Of a DNA stretch of 64,000 bases, positions 7,396 through 16,800 are shown piece after piece. A program made the translations under genes and the position numbers. Origin of the DNA: Novosphingobium sp. TH158 (lineage in GTDB: Bacteria; Pseudomonadota; Alphaproteobacteria; Sphingomonadales; Sphingomonadaceae); assembly GCF_002855555.1 (NCBI RefSeq), contig NZ_PKRT01000001.1:620001-684000 (forward strand), read 5' to 3'. Every line of letters begins with the position of its first letter. Position 1 is the stretch's first letter. Under the pieces are notes generated by a model that worked only from the letters and a program-made list of their open reading frames with translations, searched no databases and was not told the DNA's origin.

Positions 7396-8129
7396 AGGCG
7401 CAGCAAGCCTTCATCGGCGGATCGATCGACAATCACCGGGCGCCCCATGGCATCGCGCAGATCATCGATGCCCTTCGCGCCATGCAGCACGGCCATGTGC
7501 ATGGCCCGCGCCGCAAGCTTGGCCACATCCTGCACCGTTTCCCGCGGCAAGGGTTCGACGGCGATTTCGAAGCCGGTGAACAGGGCGAGCCCCTCGCTCT
7601 CCAGCCCGCCGCTATCCAGGCGGTTCAGGCCAGTAAGGCCAAGTGCCGGGAAAGCACCGCCCACGAGCCAGCCCCGCACCGCGCTCATGAAATAGGCAGG
7701 GGCCATCTGGCTGCGCGCAGGTTCCCAGCCCACGGCCTTCAGCCCCGGCAAGCGCGCCAGTTCGGCCCCCAGCCCAGCCAGCACGCGAAGCACCGGCAGC
7801 ATGGTCGACGCCCCGGAAAGGTGCGGCCCCGGCGTCAGTCGCAGTGCCTCGGTTCCGCTGGCATCGGCCCGGGCATCGAGGCCGAACAGGTGGTAGGGCT
7901 CGGCCACCGAAGCCTGACCAAGCGGCGTCAGGCCGCTGAGATCGAAGGTCAGCCCCATGGCCAGCAGCTCCAGCCAGCCCTCGTCCGGCTCGGGCATGTA
8001 GCTTACGGAAAATGCAGTGCTCTCGGCTGGTCTGGCAGCCAGGCGCAGGATGGCATCCACGCCCGGACGCATTCCTGGCGCGAAGTGGAGCGTAAGCGCC
8101 GGGGCATGCAAGCTACGTCTGTCCGTCAC
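7380..8129 (-). CDS. Conserved protein of unknown function
   Basis: About 250 aa from a GTG at 8129; the ORF is open up to an ATG at 8234, but residues upstream of VTDRRSLHAPALTLHF look non-coding in character. The protein is soluble and has no clear catalytic motif; it has repeated hydrophobic/Gly segments (GMRPGVDAILRLA, MGLTFDLSGLTPLGQ, AVRGWLVGGAFPALGLTGL) and ends in an acidic/basic mix. It overlaps the AHH gene by 16 nt, and if the ATG at 8234 is used it begins 2 nt after the flavodoxin-like gene stop, so the three genes form an operon. I do not recognise the family. Confidence 0.5.
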   Translation of the reverse strand: MTDRRSLHAPALTLHFAPGMRPGVDAILRLAARPAESTAFSVSYMPEPDEGWLELLAMGLTFDLSGLTPLGQASVAEPYHLFGLDARADASGTEALRLTPGPHLSGASTMLPVLRVLAGLGAELARLPGLKAVGWEPARSQMAPAYFMSAVRGWLVGGAFPALGLTGLNRLDSGGLESEGLALFTGFEIAVEPLPRETVQDVAKLAARAMHMAVLHGAKGIDDLRDAMGRPVIVDRSADEGLLRLWRRA

Positions 8130-8236
8130 TGTTGTGGCAAATAAGATTGCCCTCCCTGCCTCGCGAGCGAGAATTGCTGTCTTTTCCAATCGCGTCGAGC
8201 CCCCGCAAAGCAGATATGCCCGGAATGGGCACATCT

Positions 8237-8719
8237 TCAGAAGATGCCGAGCCTGATCCCTTCAGCCATAGCCTTGCCCATGTCCCGGCAGCGTTCAAGC
8301 TCCGATGCCGGGACCTTTTTTAGGGCCATTATCGATTCGGGGGTCTGGGCGCCAAGGTTGACGATCAGCGATTCCGAGACCCGACGCAACCGCCAACCCT
8401 TTGCAATCGTGTCAATCTGGGCCTCGGCACCCCGCCCGGCCGATCCGGCCGCGATGGCGGTGGCATAGGCACGGCCTTCGATCCTGCCGAGTAAAGGATA
8501 GTAACTTCGATCGAACATCTCCTTCATCTCGCCCGACATCGAACCGAGGTTCTCCGGGCAGACGAAAAGGTAACCGCCACTGTCCAGCAGGTCTTGCACA
8601 CTGGCCTGCGAGGCACGCAGCAGCAGCGCATCCTCGCCCGCGCCCTCATGCGCGGCGCGGGCCATCGCTTCTGCGGCTCCGGTGCGGCTGTGCCAGATGA
8701 TCGCCAGACGTGACCGCAC
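8237..8719 (-). CDS. Flavodoxin-like / NADPH-dependent FMN reductase family protein
   Basis: A 160-aa single-domain protein. The first strand and phosphate loop LAIIWHSRTGAAEAMA match flavodoxin-type FMN phosphate binding, and GGYLFVCPENLGSMSGEMKEMFDRSYYP is the aromatic loop typical of NAD(P)H:quinone reductase/WrbA-like flavoproteins. The preferred start is GTG 8719; another GTG lies at 8728. The larger ORF reaching 8782 overlaps the upstream coding sequence with an Ala-rich tail that is unlikely to be real. It lies 16 nt downstream of the secreted protein gene. Probably an NAD(P)H-dependent FMN reductase or quinone reductase; partner unknown. Confidence 0.7.
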   Translation of the reverse strand: MRSRLAIIWHSRTGAAEAMARAAHEGAGEDALLLRASQASVQDLLDSGGYLFVCPENLGSMSGEMKEMFDRSYYPLLGRIEGRAYATAIAAGSAGRGAEAQIDTIAKGWRLRRVSESLIVNLGAQTPESIMALKKVPASELERCRDMGKAMAEGIRLGIF

Positions 8720-8735
8720 CGGAATCACACGCCGA

Positions 8736-9989
8736 TCAGCAGCCCGGACGGCCGCCGAGCACGCCGCCCATGATGCCGCCAAGCCCGCCGCGTGGGCGGC
8801 ATTCCGGCCGCTGCTGCGGCTGGGTCTGGCCGCTGCTCATGTCACCCATCCCGCCGGGCATGCCAGGCATGTCCATCCAGCTGGTGGTGGAGCGGTGGCG
8901 GATGCGGGCCGTCCACTGCAGGTTCCATGCCGCCTTGGGATCGGCCGGTCGCGGCGGATAGGAGAAGCTTTCTTCCGGACCATAGCCGGTGAGCGTGCCC
9001 ATGCGGAACTCGGTTGCATTGCGCACCTCTGCCGGAACAATGCAGCTGGTAGCCGAAGGCGGCAACAGCGTCTTGTTCGCCACAAGCGGGCTTACCTGGG
9101 CAGGCGAAAGCCAGTCTTCGAAGCCGCCGCCGAACTGGCGCGTGGCGCTGCTGGACCACATGACCATATCGCCCATTTCGCCGTTCGGGCCGCTCTTGCC
9201 GCCAAACAGGTAGGCGTAGAAACCCGTCGCATCGGGCAGCGCGTTCCAGCGCAGCATGGACGCGCCGGAAGGCAGGGTGCTTGTCCGCACGTTCAGCCCA
9301 GCCATGAAATCCTTCGTCAGGTTGAACGCCATCTCCGGCGAATAGTTGCCCGCGACCCGGTGTGCACCGATCAGCGAGGCATCGGCCTTGATCGCCTTGT
9401 TGCCGCCCATCGCATCGTCATTGGGCCAGCGGCCGAAGGTCTTGCTGTTGGACAGCATCGGGCCCCAATCGCGCACGATCGTGCCTGACCACATGCCGGG
9501 CGGAACCTGTCCGGAAGAAATCTTGGCAAGGTCGATGATAACCGGCTGCCCCTTGGGCGCGTGCTCGGCGCAGCCCCAGTAGATCAGGATTCGCCCGCGC
9601 GGCTTTTCATTGCCCATCTGCGGCAATTCGTCGCGCGGTTCCTTCTCGCTTTGCGGGGTGAGCAAGGGCACCGATTTGCCCAGCTTGGCCACGGGCGGCA
9701 TGAAATGGTCCGCCTTGGGACCGCCCTTTGCCGGTGGCTGCGAGGAACCGAGACGCAGGTAAAGCTCATGCTGCGGACCGCCACCGCCTCCACCGCCGAA
9801 CATCATGCCCATCGCGGAGCCCGCGCCGCGCCCCATGGCGCCCGCGCCGGTAACCGTTCCCGCGCGCATGTCATACCGGGCGACAGGGCCGCTGGCGGGC
9901 TTGCTCTGCGCAAGGAGCGGCAGGGCACCGGCAAAGGCGGTACATCCAGCCAGAAGCGTGATCAGGAGGGGCTTTCTCGAAACGAACAT
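8736..9989 (-). CDS. Exported Gly/Met-rich protein of unknown function (possible lipoprotein)
   Basis: A 417-aa protein with a clear export signal: basic start (MFVSRK), hydrophobic core and either a lipobox LAGC at residues 13-16 or a type I site near LPLLA-QS. A Met/Gly-rich linker follows (AMGRGAGSAMGMMF then seven Gly), and another low-complexity Gly/Met/Gln tail ends the protein (MPGMPGGMGDM; GGLGGIMGGVLGG). The central 280 residues appear folded (GRILIYWGCAEHA, VPPGMWSGTIVRDWGPM, LRWNALPDATGFYAYLFG). The latter segment resembles a fibronectin-like repeat, but I do not recognise a named family. First gene of a four-gene minus-strand cluster with the flavodoxin-like and AHH genes. Confidence 0.65.
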   Translation of the reverse strand: MFVSRKPLLITLLAGCTAFAGALPLLAQSKPASGPVARYDMRAGTVTGAGAMGRGAGSAMGMMFGGGGGGGPQHELYLRLGSSQPPAKGGPKADHFMPPVAKLGKSVPLLTPQSEKEPRDELPQMGNEKPRGRILIYWGCAEHAPKGQPVIIDLAKISSGQVPPGMWSGTIVRDWGPMLSNSKTFGRWPNDDAMGGNKAIKADASLIGAHRVAGNYSPEMAFNLTKDFMAGLNVRTSTLPSGASMLRWNALPDATGFYAYLFGGKSGPNGEMGDMVMWSSSATRQFGGGFEDWLSPAQVSPLVANKTLLPPSATSCIVPAEVRNATEFRMGTLTGYGPEESFSYPPRPADPKAAWNLQWTARIRHRSTTSWMDMPGMPGGMGDMSSGQTQPQQRPECRPRGGLGGIMGGVLGGRPGC

Positions 9990-10114
9990 TACTGTGTCCT
10001 TTCATGCGGCGGGCCCATGGATAGTGAATACCCCCCCGCAAATATTGTCAAATATCGACAGCGCAGGCCGCCCGCCCCTTTCCGCTGCGGGCGCGATTGG
10101 CTAGCGAATTGGCC

Positions 10115-11896
10115 ATGGGAATGCGGCCAGTTTCAGTATCGGGAATCGATCGTTCGCTATCGGGCAAGGCCTGGCGCTGGCGGGCGGGCAACATGGACCT
10201 GGGCAACGGCGCGCTCGGCGACGATCTCGTCGCGCAATTGCTGCTCGCCCGCGGGGTGGAGCGCGATGACCTTGATCGCCACCGCAACCCCAGCCTGCGT
10301 GGTTTCCTGCCCGATCCTTCCATCTTCCGCGACATGGACCAGGCCGCCGCCCGGCTGGCCCGGGCCGTGGTTTCGGGAGAGACGGTCACCATCTACGGGG
10401 ACTACGATGTGGACGGGGCGACCAGTGCGGCCCTGCTGATCCGCCTGCTGCGCGAACTGGGCGTCGAGGCGCGCTACTACATCCCCGATCGCCTGCTGGA
10501 AGGCTATGGCCCCTCGGGCGAGGCGCTGGTGAGGATCGCCGGCGACGGTTCCAGCCTGATCGTCACCGTCGACTGCGGGGCCATGGCTCACGAAGCGCTC
10601 GGCATGGCGCGCCAGGCGCAGGTCGACGTCGTGGTGGTCGATCACCACAAGTGTTCGCACGAACTGCCCCCTGCTCTCGCCCTGGTGAACCCGAACCGGC
10701 TTGACGAGGCAGACGATGCTGCGGCGCATGGCCACCTTGCCGCAGTCGGCGTGGCCTTCCTTCTGGCCGTCGCCACGGTGCGCGAACTGCGCGGGCACGG
10801 CTGGTTCGCCAACCGCAAGGAGCCGGACCTGTTCGCCCTGCTCGATCTCGTGGCGCTGGGCACCGTGGCCGATGTCGCTGCGATCCGGGGGCTGAACCGC
10901 GCCTTCGTGGCGCAGGGGCTCAAGGTCATGGCGCGGCGGGAAAACATCGGCATGGCCGCGCTGATCGATGCCAGCCGGCTATCGCGCGCTCCAACCTGCA
11001 GCGACCTTGGCTTTGCTCTCGGCCCGCGAGTGAATGCCGGCGGGCGTGTCGGCGAATCGACGCTGGGCGTGCGGCTGCTGACAAGTCAGGATCCGGAAGA
11101 GGCGCGCGCCATCGCCGCCCAGCTCTCCGCCCTCAACGAGGAACGCCGCGCGATCGAGGCGGCCGTTCAGGAAGCCGCCGAAGCCCAGCTCGAAAGGCAG
11201 CATAACCGGGCAGTGATCGTCCTCGCCGGAGCCGGATGGCACCCCGGCGTGATCGGCATTGTCGCCGGGCGGATCAAGGAGAAGACCGGCAAGCCGACGC
11301 TGGTCATCGCCCTCGATGCCGACGAGGCGGGGCATGGCAAGGGCTCGGGCCGTTCCATCGCCGGGGTAGACCTGGGCGCTGCGATCATTGCCGCGCGCGA
11401 GGCAGGCCTGCTGGTTGCCGGTGGCGGCCATGCCATGGCGGCCGGGCTGACAGTGCTGCCGGAAAAGCTCTCCGCCCTCGCCGACTGGCTGGACGAGCGA
11501 CTGGGCAACGATGTCCTCGCCGCCATGGCGAGGCAGAGCCTGCTGCTCGACCTCAGCCTCACCCCGCGCGGGCTGACCCCGCAGCTGGTCACCGAACTGG
11601 AAAGCGCAGGGCCGTTCGGCATGGGCTGGCCTGCCCCGCGAATCGCTGTCGGGCCGGTACACCTCATCAAGGCGGACATTGTCGGCACCGATCACGTGCG
11701 GATGGTGGCCGGCGGCAACGATGGCGCCAGCTTCAAGGCGATTGCTTTCCGGGCAGCCCAGAGCGAGCTCGGGCAGGCCCTCCTGCACGGCGCGCGGGGC
11801 AGAAAACTGTGGCTTGCGGGCCGTACGAAGATCGATGACTGGGCCAGCCGGCCCCAGGCTGAGCTGCATGTAGAGGACGCCGCCTGCGCTGATTAG
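10115..11896 (+). CDS. recJ: Single-stranded-DNA-specific exonuclease RecJ
   Basis: 5'-3' ssDNA exonuclease of recombination and mismatch repair, about 593 aa. DHH phosphoesterase motifs are intact: DYDVDGATS (motif I), a TVDCGA segment, VVVDHHK (motif III, the DHH triad) and, in the DHHA1 domain, GGGHAMAAG. The C-terminal OB-type domain (GPVHLIKADIVGTDHVRM...) is also present. The ORF is open from a TTG at 10097, but the ATG at 10115 gives the usual N-terminus. Its 125-bp upstream gap separates it from the divergent exported-protein gene; two tRNA-Glu genes follow in the same direction. Confidence 0.95.
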   Translation: MGMRPVSVSGIDRSLSGKAWRWRAGNMDLGNGALGDDLVAQLLLARGVERDDLDRHRNPSLRGFLPDPSIFRDMDQAAARLARAVVSGETVTIYGDYDVDGATSAALLIRLLRELGVEARYYIPDRLLEGYGPSGEALVRIAGDGSSLIVTVDCGAMAHEALGMARQAQVDVVVVDHHKCSHELPPALALVNPNRLDEADDAAAHGHLAAVGVAFLLAVATVRELRGHGWFANRKEPDLFALLDLVALGTVADVAAIRGLNRAFVAQGLKVMARRENIGMAALIDASRLSRAPTCSDLGFALGPRVNAGGRVGESTLGVRLLTSQDPEEARAIAAQLSALNEERRAIEAAVQEAAEAQLERQHNRAVIVLAGAGWHPGVIGIVAGRIKEKTGKPTLVIALDADEAGHGKGSGRSIAGVDLGAAIIAAREAGLLVAGGGHAMAAGLTVLPEKLSALADWLDERLGNDVLAAMARQSLLLDLSLTPRGLTPQLVTELESAGPFGMGWPAPRIAVGPVHLIKADIVGTDHVRMVAGGNDGASFKAIAFRAAQSELGQALLHGARGRKLWLAGRTKIDDWASRPQAELHVEDAACAD

Positions 11897-11954
11897 AAAA
11901 TTGCCGCAGTCAGGACTTGACCCCCGCCTGCTCTCCCCGTAAGTGCGCGGCCTC

Positions 11955-12063
11955 GCTTCGGCGCAAGCAGTGTGGCCCCTTCGTCTAGCGGTCAGGACGC
12001 GGCCCTTTCACGGCTGAAACACGGGTTCGATTCCCGTAGGGGTCACCAAGCTTGCGCCGAAGC
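11955..12063. repeat. Perfect 14-bp inverted repeat enclosing the first tRNA-Glu
   Basis: GCTTCGGCGCAAGC at 11955-11968 is the exact reverse complement of GCTTGCGCCGAAGC at 12050-12063. The two arms lie 5 nt before and 1 nt after the tRNA-Glu(TTC) gene. In the primary transcript leader and trailer would pair over 14 bp right below the acceptor stem. This could influence RNase P/RNase E processing, or be a remnant of duplication. The second tRNA-Glu lacks such arms. Confidence 0.7.
11974..12048 (+). tRNA. tRNA-Glu (anticodon TTC)
   Basis: Full cloverleaf of 75 nt with encoded CCA. Acceptor arms GGCCCCT/AGGGGTC, D-arm, anticodon stem CGGCC/GGCTG around loop CTTTCAC (anticodon at 12007-12009) and T-loop GGGTTCGATTCCC. 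It is followed 26 nt later by a copy differing at one base. Confidence 0.97.
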
Positions 12064-12074
12064 CGGCCTTCTCC

Positions 12075-12149
12075 GGCCCCTTCGTCTAGCGGTCAGGACG
12101 CGGCCCTCTCACGGCTGAAACACGGGTTCGATTCCCGTAGGGGTCACCA
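12075..12149 (+). tRNA. tRNA-Glu (anticodon CTC)
   Basis: Identical over its whole 75 nt to the preceding tRNA-Glu except for the first anticodon base (12108), giving CTC instead of TTC. CCA is encoded. The pair almost certainly arose by tandem duplication followed by a single wobble-base change, or is kept identical by gene conversion. Confidence 0.97.
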
Positions 12150-12154
12150 GCCGT

Positions 12155-12544
12155 CTATCGCCGGATATTCCCGTTCACGAAATCCTTCGCCTCGCGGCGG
12201 CTCAACTCGTTCGACGAGTGGATGTGCTCGACATCGTCCAGATCGCGCGTGGCGATCAGCACTTCCGGTCCGACCGGATCGAAGAAGCGCACGCCGCAGC
12301 AATCGTGATTCGACCAGACGACCATGCCGAAGGCGTCGAAGCGATCCCACTGCACCACCACTTCCTTGCCCGGTTGCGGCGGCGTGCGGCAATCGAGCCG
12401 GGCGCCGAAGTAGGAAAGGTCGCGCAATTCCGCACCCAGCGTCTCGCGCGTGGTGATAAGCTTGGCGAGCAGCCGCACACGCAGGCGGCTGGTGCCGCGC
12501 TTGCCGAGTTGCTGCATCTTGTGATCAAGCCAAACGTCGCCCAT
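12155..12544 (-). CDS. PilZ domain protein (cyclic-di-GMP binding)
   Basis: A 129-aa single-domain protein. The two c-di-GMP contact motifs are visible: RLRVR (RxxxR, residues 20-24) and DLSYFG (D/NxSxxG, 42-47), followed by the beta strands expected of a PilZ barrel (GKEVVVQWDRFDAFGMVVWS, GVRFFDP). The ~45-residue Asp/Glu-rich C-terminal extension is unassigned. Convergent with the tRNA-Glu pair, whose second copy ends 5 bp from this stop codon. Stand-alone PilZ proteins act as c-di-GMP effectors in motility or exopolysaccharide control; the target here is unknown. Confidence 0.85.
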   Translation of the reverse strand: MGDVWLDHKMQQLGKRGTSRLRVRLLAKLITTRETLGAELRDLSYFGARLDCRTPPQPGKEVVVQWDRFDAFGMVVWSNHDCCGVRFFDPVGPEVLIATRDLDDVEHIHSSNELSRREAKDFVNGNIRR

Positions 12545-12613
12545 GCGCGCGGCATGCCATCCTGCCTTGCAAGGATCGGTTTTGTCGTGGTTAAGCGATT
12601 TTCCGGATAAGGT

Positions 12614-13624
12614 TCAGGGCGTTCGCGCCGCCGCCTTGCGCTCGCGCAGCCGCTTGCGCGCTTCGGCAGCCGTGCAGCCGAACCAGCGGCGGGTTGCCCG
12701 CGAAAGCGCGGATTCGTCGCTGTAGCCCAGCCGTTCGGCAATCTGGGCCAGGTTCAGCTCGCCATTGCCGGCAAGGGCATCGAAGCGCCGCTGCAAGGCC
12801 TCGTCGAGCAGGCTGGAAAATCGCACGCCCTCATCCGCCAGCCGTCGCTCAAGCGTGCGGCGTGAAACGCCAAGGCCCGCGGCAATCTCCTCTCCGCCCA
12901 GCCGGGCCGCGCTCCAGTCATCCAGCAGGTTGCGCACGCGCGTGGTCCAGCTGGCCGGCTCCACCGCATAGGTGGTCTCCAGCGCGCTCACCAGGGCAGC
13001 GAAGGCGCGCGGCTCGGCAAGGACCGATCGCGACCACATGTGTTCGGTAGGAAAGCGGATCGCGTGCCGCTCCGCCTTCCAGGTCACCTTGCCGCCCATT
13101 ACCCGCTCTGCCGCCGCCGGATCGATCGGTGCCGGCCCTTCGAAGGCATAGGCCAGATCGGCAAGCGCACGCGGATGGGCCACTTCGATGATGGTTCGGA
13201 TGTTCAGGGCGAAGATCACCCCCATCATCTGCCATTCCGCGCGCGGAACGGCGGTCAGCCGATGGCAGGAGACGACAATCTCGCTGCCCTGCGTGGCGAT
13301 CTCCCAGCGGGCGATGGGCCAGCGCACCGATCCCACCCGTTCCAGCGTATCGAGCGCCTGCCCAAGCGTGGGCGCCAGCCTCATCGCGCCTTCGAGGTGG
13401 CTGTGGACGTCAGGGCTCCAGAGCACCGGGAAATCGAAATACCAGCCCTCGCCCAGTTCCGCCCGGACATTGGCGCTGATCTGCCACAAGAGGTCAGCCC
13501 GCAGTTTGAATTCGGCGTCGAACAGTGCTTCCACGGTCATGCCGGTGCCGGAAAGGGCCTTGGCAATAATATCCGGTCGAGCCGCCAGATGCTGCACCAT
13601 GCGCCGGAAATGCTGCATTGGCAT
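12614..13624 (-). CDS. AraC-family transcriptional regulator (OruR/ArgR-like, long N-terminal domain)
   Basis: A 336-aa regulator with an N-terminal arabinose-binding-like domain of about 200 residues and a C-terminal double helix-turn-helix (GLGVSRRTLERRLADEGVRF, then LAQIAERLGYSDESALSRAT). ATG 13624 was chosen; a GTG at 13633 has a better-spaced GGAG and is a real alternative. It belongs to the group in which the N-terminal half binds an unknown hydrophobic ligand and which often regulates lipid or catabolic genes. Its upstream gap has an inverted repeat that may be an operator. No target gene is directly adjacent in a suggestive orientation. Confidence 0.88.
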   Translation of the reverse strand: MPMQHFRRMVQHLAARPDIIAKALSGTGMTVEALFDAEFKLRADLLWQISANVRAELGEGWYFDFPVLWSPDVHSHLEGAMRLAPTLGQALDTLERVGSVRWPIARWEIATQGSEIVVSCHRLTAVPRAEWQMMGVIFALNIRTIIEVAHPRALADLAYAFEGPAPIDPAAAERVMGGKVTWKAERHAIRFPTEHMWSRSVLAEPRAFAALVSALETTYAVEPASWTTRVRNLLDDWSAARLGGEEIAAGLGVSRRTLERRLADEGVRFSSLLDEALQRRFDALAGNGELNLAQIAERLGYSDESALSRATRRWFGCTAAEARKRLRERKAAARTP

Positions 13625-13659
13625 TATCGTCACGCGTACTGCTCCGGAATTTACATTTG

Positions 13660-13678
13660 TTTGCGCATCTGTCGCAAA
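13660..13678. promoter_or_regulatory. Inverted repeat upstream of the AraC-type regulator
   Basis: TTTGCG (13660-13665) and CGCAAA (13673-13678) form a 6-bp dyad with a 7-nt spacer, 35 nt before the regulator's ATG. The 255-bp gap between the regulator and the dnaE2 stop codon holds nothing else that I can identify. It may be an autoregulatory site, though AraC proteins usually bind direct repeats. Confidence 0.35.
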
Positions 13679-13879
13679 TTGTCGCCCGGATGGCGGAGTT
13701 CGTCCTGTTATTGAACAGGCGGGACTGGCATTCAAGTAGGCGGAAGTCTGGCTTGGCCTACTGCCTCTGGCTGGGACAGGTTTCGGGTCGCAGTGGCGGA
13801 GATGGCCGGTTCGCCGGTGCACAAGTGCGTCTTCATGGCGGGCTTGCGTGGGTAGCAGCCATCTTCGCCACCACTCCCT

Positions 13880-16800
13880 TCAATGGAAATCCCGCGACTT
13901 CGGAATAACGCGCACGTCGCGCGGGTGCCTGCCGTGCACCGGCCTGGCAACGTGATCGGCCCGGTCCATCGCCGGGGCCAGCAGATCGTCCGACAGGCCA
14001 TGCAGCGCAGCGGTCGCGTCGATCAGGCTGGTGACGATGACGTGGATGACGTCATCGTCGGCCTCCACCCTGCCCCGCACCTCCATCAGCCGCGCGCCCA
14101 TGATGACCTTGCGGTACTTCTCCATCATGTCCGGCCAGATAACGAGGTTGGCGACGCCGCTTTCATCCTCGATGGTGATGAAGCAGACCCCCTTGGCAGA
14201 GCCCGGACGCTGGCGGATCAGCACGACCCCGGCCACCTGCACTGCCGAACGGAACTTGCGCCGGGCAAGGTCTGCGGCACGGACGAAGCCCCGCTCGGCC
14301 AGGCTGGCGCGCAGGAAGGCCAGCGGATGCGCCTTCAGCGACAGGCGCTGGGTCTGGTAATCGGCCACCACTTCCTCGCATAGCGGCATGGCCGGCAGGC
14401 GGGTCGGGCGAAGCTCGGCCCCTTCGTCGCGCGCCTGCATCGCGGCGAACAGCGGCAAGTCGGGCGCGGCGATCAGGCTGCGCGCATCCCACAGCGCCTG
14501 ACGGCGGCCAAGCGTGAGCGAGGTGAAGCAGTCCGCCGCCGCAAGCCGCTCGATCAGGGCGGGTGAAAGCCCTGCCCGCTCCTGCAGTTCGCGCAGGTCG
14601 CGGAAGGGTCCGCCCGCCTCGCGCGCGGCAAGGATCCGCGCCGCTGCGGCTTCGGGGAACCCGTCGACCTGGCGCAGCCCCAGGCGCAGCGCGATTGCCC
14701 CGCCTGCTTCCTCCAGCGTGCAGTCCCACCCGCTGGCATTCACGTCCACCGGCAGCACCTGCACCCCGTGTTCGCGCGCATCGCGGACGATCTGGGCCGG
14801 GGCATAGAAGCCCATCGGCTGCGAATTGAGCAGGCCGCAGGCAAAGGCCGCCGGATAGTGGCATTTCAGCCAGGCCGAGACATAGACCAGCAGGGCAAAG
14901 CTGGCCGCGTGGCTTTCCGGGAAACCGTATTCGCCGAAGCCCTTGATCTGGTTGAAGCAGCGCGCGGCGAATTCGGGATCGTAGCCGCGCGCGATCATGC
15001 GGCCGACCATCATTTCCTCAAGCTCCGCCACCATGCCCCGGCTGCGGAAGGTCGCCATCGACTTGCGCAGGCGATTGGCCTCGGCACCGGAAAACTTCGC
15101 GGCATCCAGCGCGATCTTCATCGCCTGTTCCTGGAAGATCGGCACGCCCAGCGTGCGGCCGAGGATCGAGGTGAGTTCATCCGGCGGACCGAATGCCGGA
15201 CCGGGAGCCGGAATTTCCACCTTTTCCGCGCCGCGCCGCCGCTTCAGGTAGGGATGGACCATGTCACCCTGGATCGGCCCGGGGCGGACAATGGCCACCT
15301 CGATGACAAGATCGTAGAAGCAGCGCGGGCGCAGACGCGGCAGCATGTTCATCTGCGCGCGGCTCTCCACCTGGAACACGCCGAGCGAATCCCCCCTGCA
15401 CAGCATGTCGTAAACCGCAGGATCCTCGCGCGGGACCGTGGCCAGCGTCAGGTCCTGCCCGTGATGGCCGCGCAGCAGGTCAAGGCACTTGCGGATGCAG
15501 GTGAGCATCCCCAGCGCCAGAACATCGACCTTGAGGATGCCGAGCGCGTCGATATCGTCCTTGTCCCACTCGATGAAGCTGCGCTCGGGCATGGCGCCGT
15601 TGCCGATCGGCACGGTTTCGGTCAGCGGGCCCTGCGTCAGGATGAAACCGCCCACATGCTGGGAAAGGTGGCGCGGCATGCCGATCATCTGCTCGGTCAG
15701 GGCCAGCACCCGCCGCAGGTGCGGATCGTTGAGGTCCACCCCGGTTTCCGCCGCGACGTGATCCTCGTTCACCCGCCGGCCGTATCCACCCCATACCGTG
15801 CGGGCGAGCGCACCGGTAACGTCCTCGCTCAGCCCCATCGCCTTGCCCACTTCGCGGATCGCCATGCGCGGGCGGTAATGGATCACCGTGGCGCACAGGC
15901 CGGCGCGGTGGCGGCCATAGCGCTGGTAGATGTACTGGATCACCTCCTCGCGCCGCTCATGCTCGAAATCGACGTCGATGTCGGGCGGCTCGTTGCGATC
16001 CTCGGAAATGAAGCGGTCGAACAGCAGGGCATGGCGCGCCGGATCGACCGCGGTGATTTCCAGCACATAGCACACCGCCGAATTGGCCGCCGAGCCGCGC
16101 CCCTGGCAAAGGATCGGCGGATCCTGGGCACGCGCGAAATCGACGATGTCCTTGATCGTCAGGAAATAGCGGGCCAGGTCCAGCTTGCCGATCAGTGCCA
16201 GTTCGCGCTCCAGCGCGGTGCGCACATCTTCCGGCAGGCCGTGGGGATAGCGGTGCCCCGCGCCTTGCCATGTCAGCCGTTCAAGGTGCTGCTGCGGGGA
16301 AAAGCCATCGGGGCAGCTTTCCTCGGGATATTCGTAGCGCAGTTCGTCAAGGCTGAAGCGGCAGGCATCGGCCAGTTCGCGCGCCGCAGCAATGGCATGG
16401 GGCCAGCGCGCGAAAAGGCGGCACATCTCCTGCGGCGATTTCAGGTGCCGTTCGCCATTGGCCTCAAGCAGGTAGCCGGCCCGGGCCACGGTGGTCTTGT
16501 GGCGGATGGCCGTCATCACATCATGCAGCGGGCGACGATCGGGGGCGTGGTAAAGCACGTCGTTGGTCGCCAGGATCGACAGGCCGTGGGCACCGGCCAG
16601 CGCATCGAGCGTGGCGATACGGGCGGCATCGTTGCCGGCGTAAAGATAGCTGGCCGCAATATGGCGCAGGCCCGGCAGGCAGGCGCACAGGTGGGGGAGC
16701 AGCGTGGCGATCGGGGCGGTAAGCAGCGCGCCCTCCCGCGGCGAAGATGCCTGTGCAAAGGCGATGACATTGCCCGCCACTTCCACGGTCAGTTCCGTCG

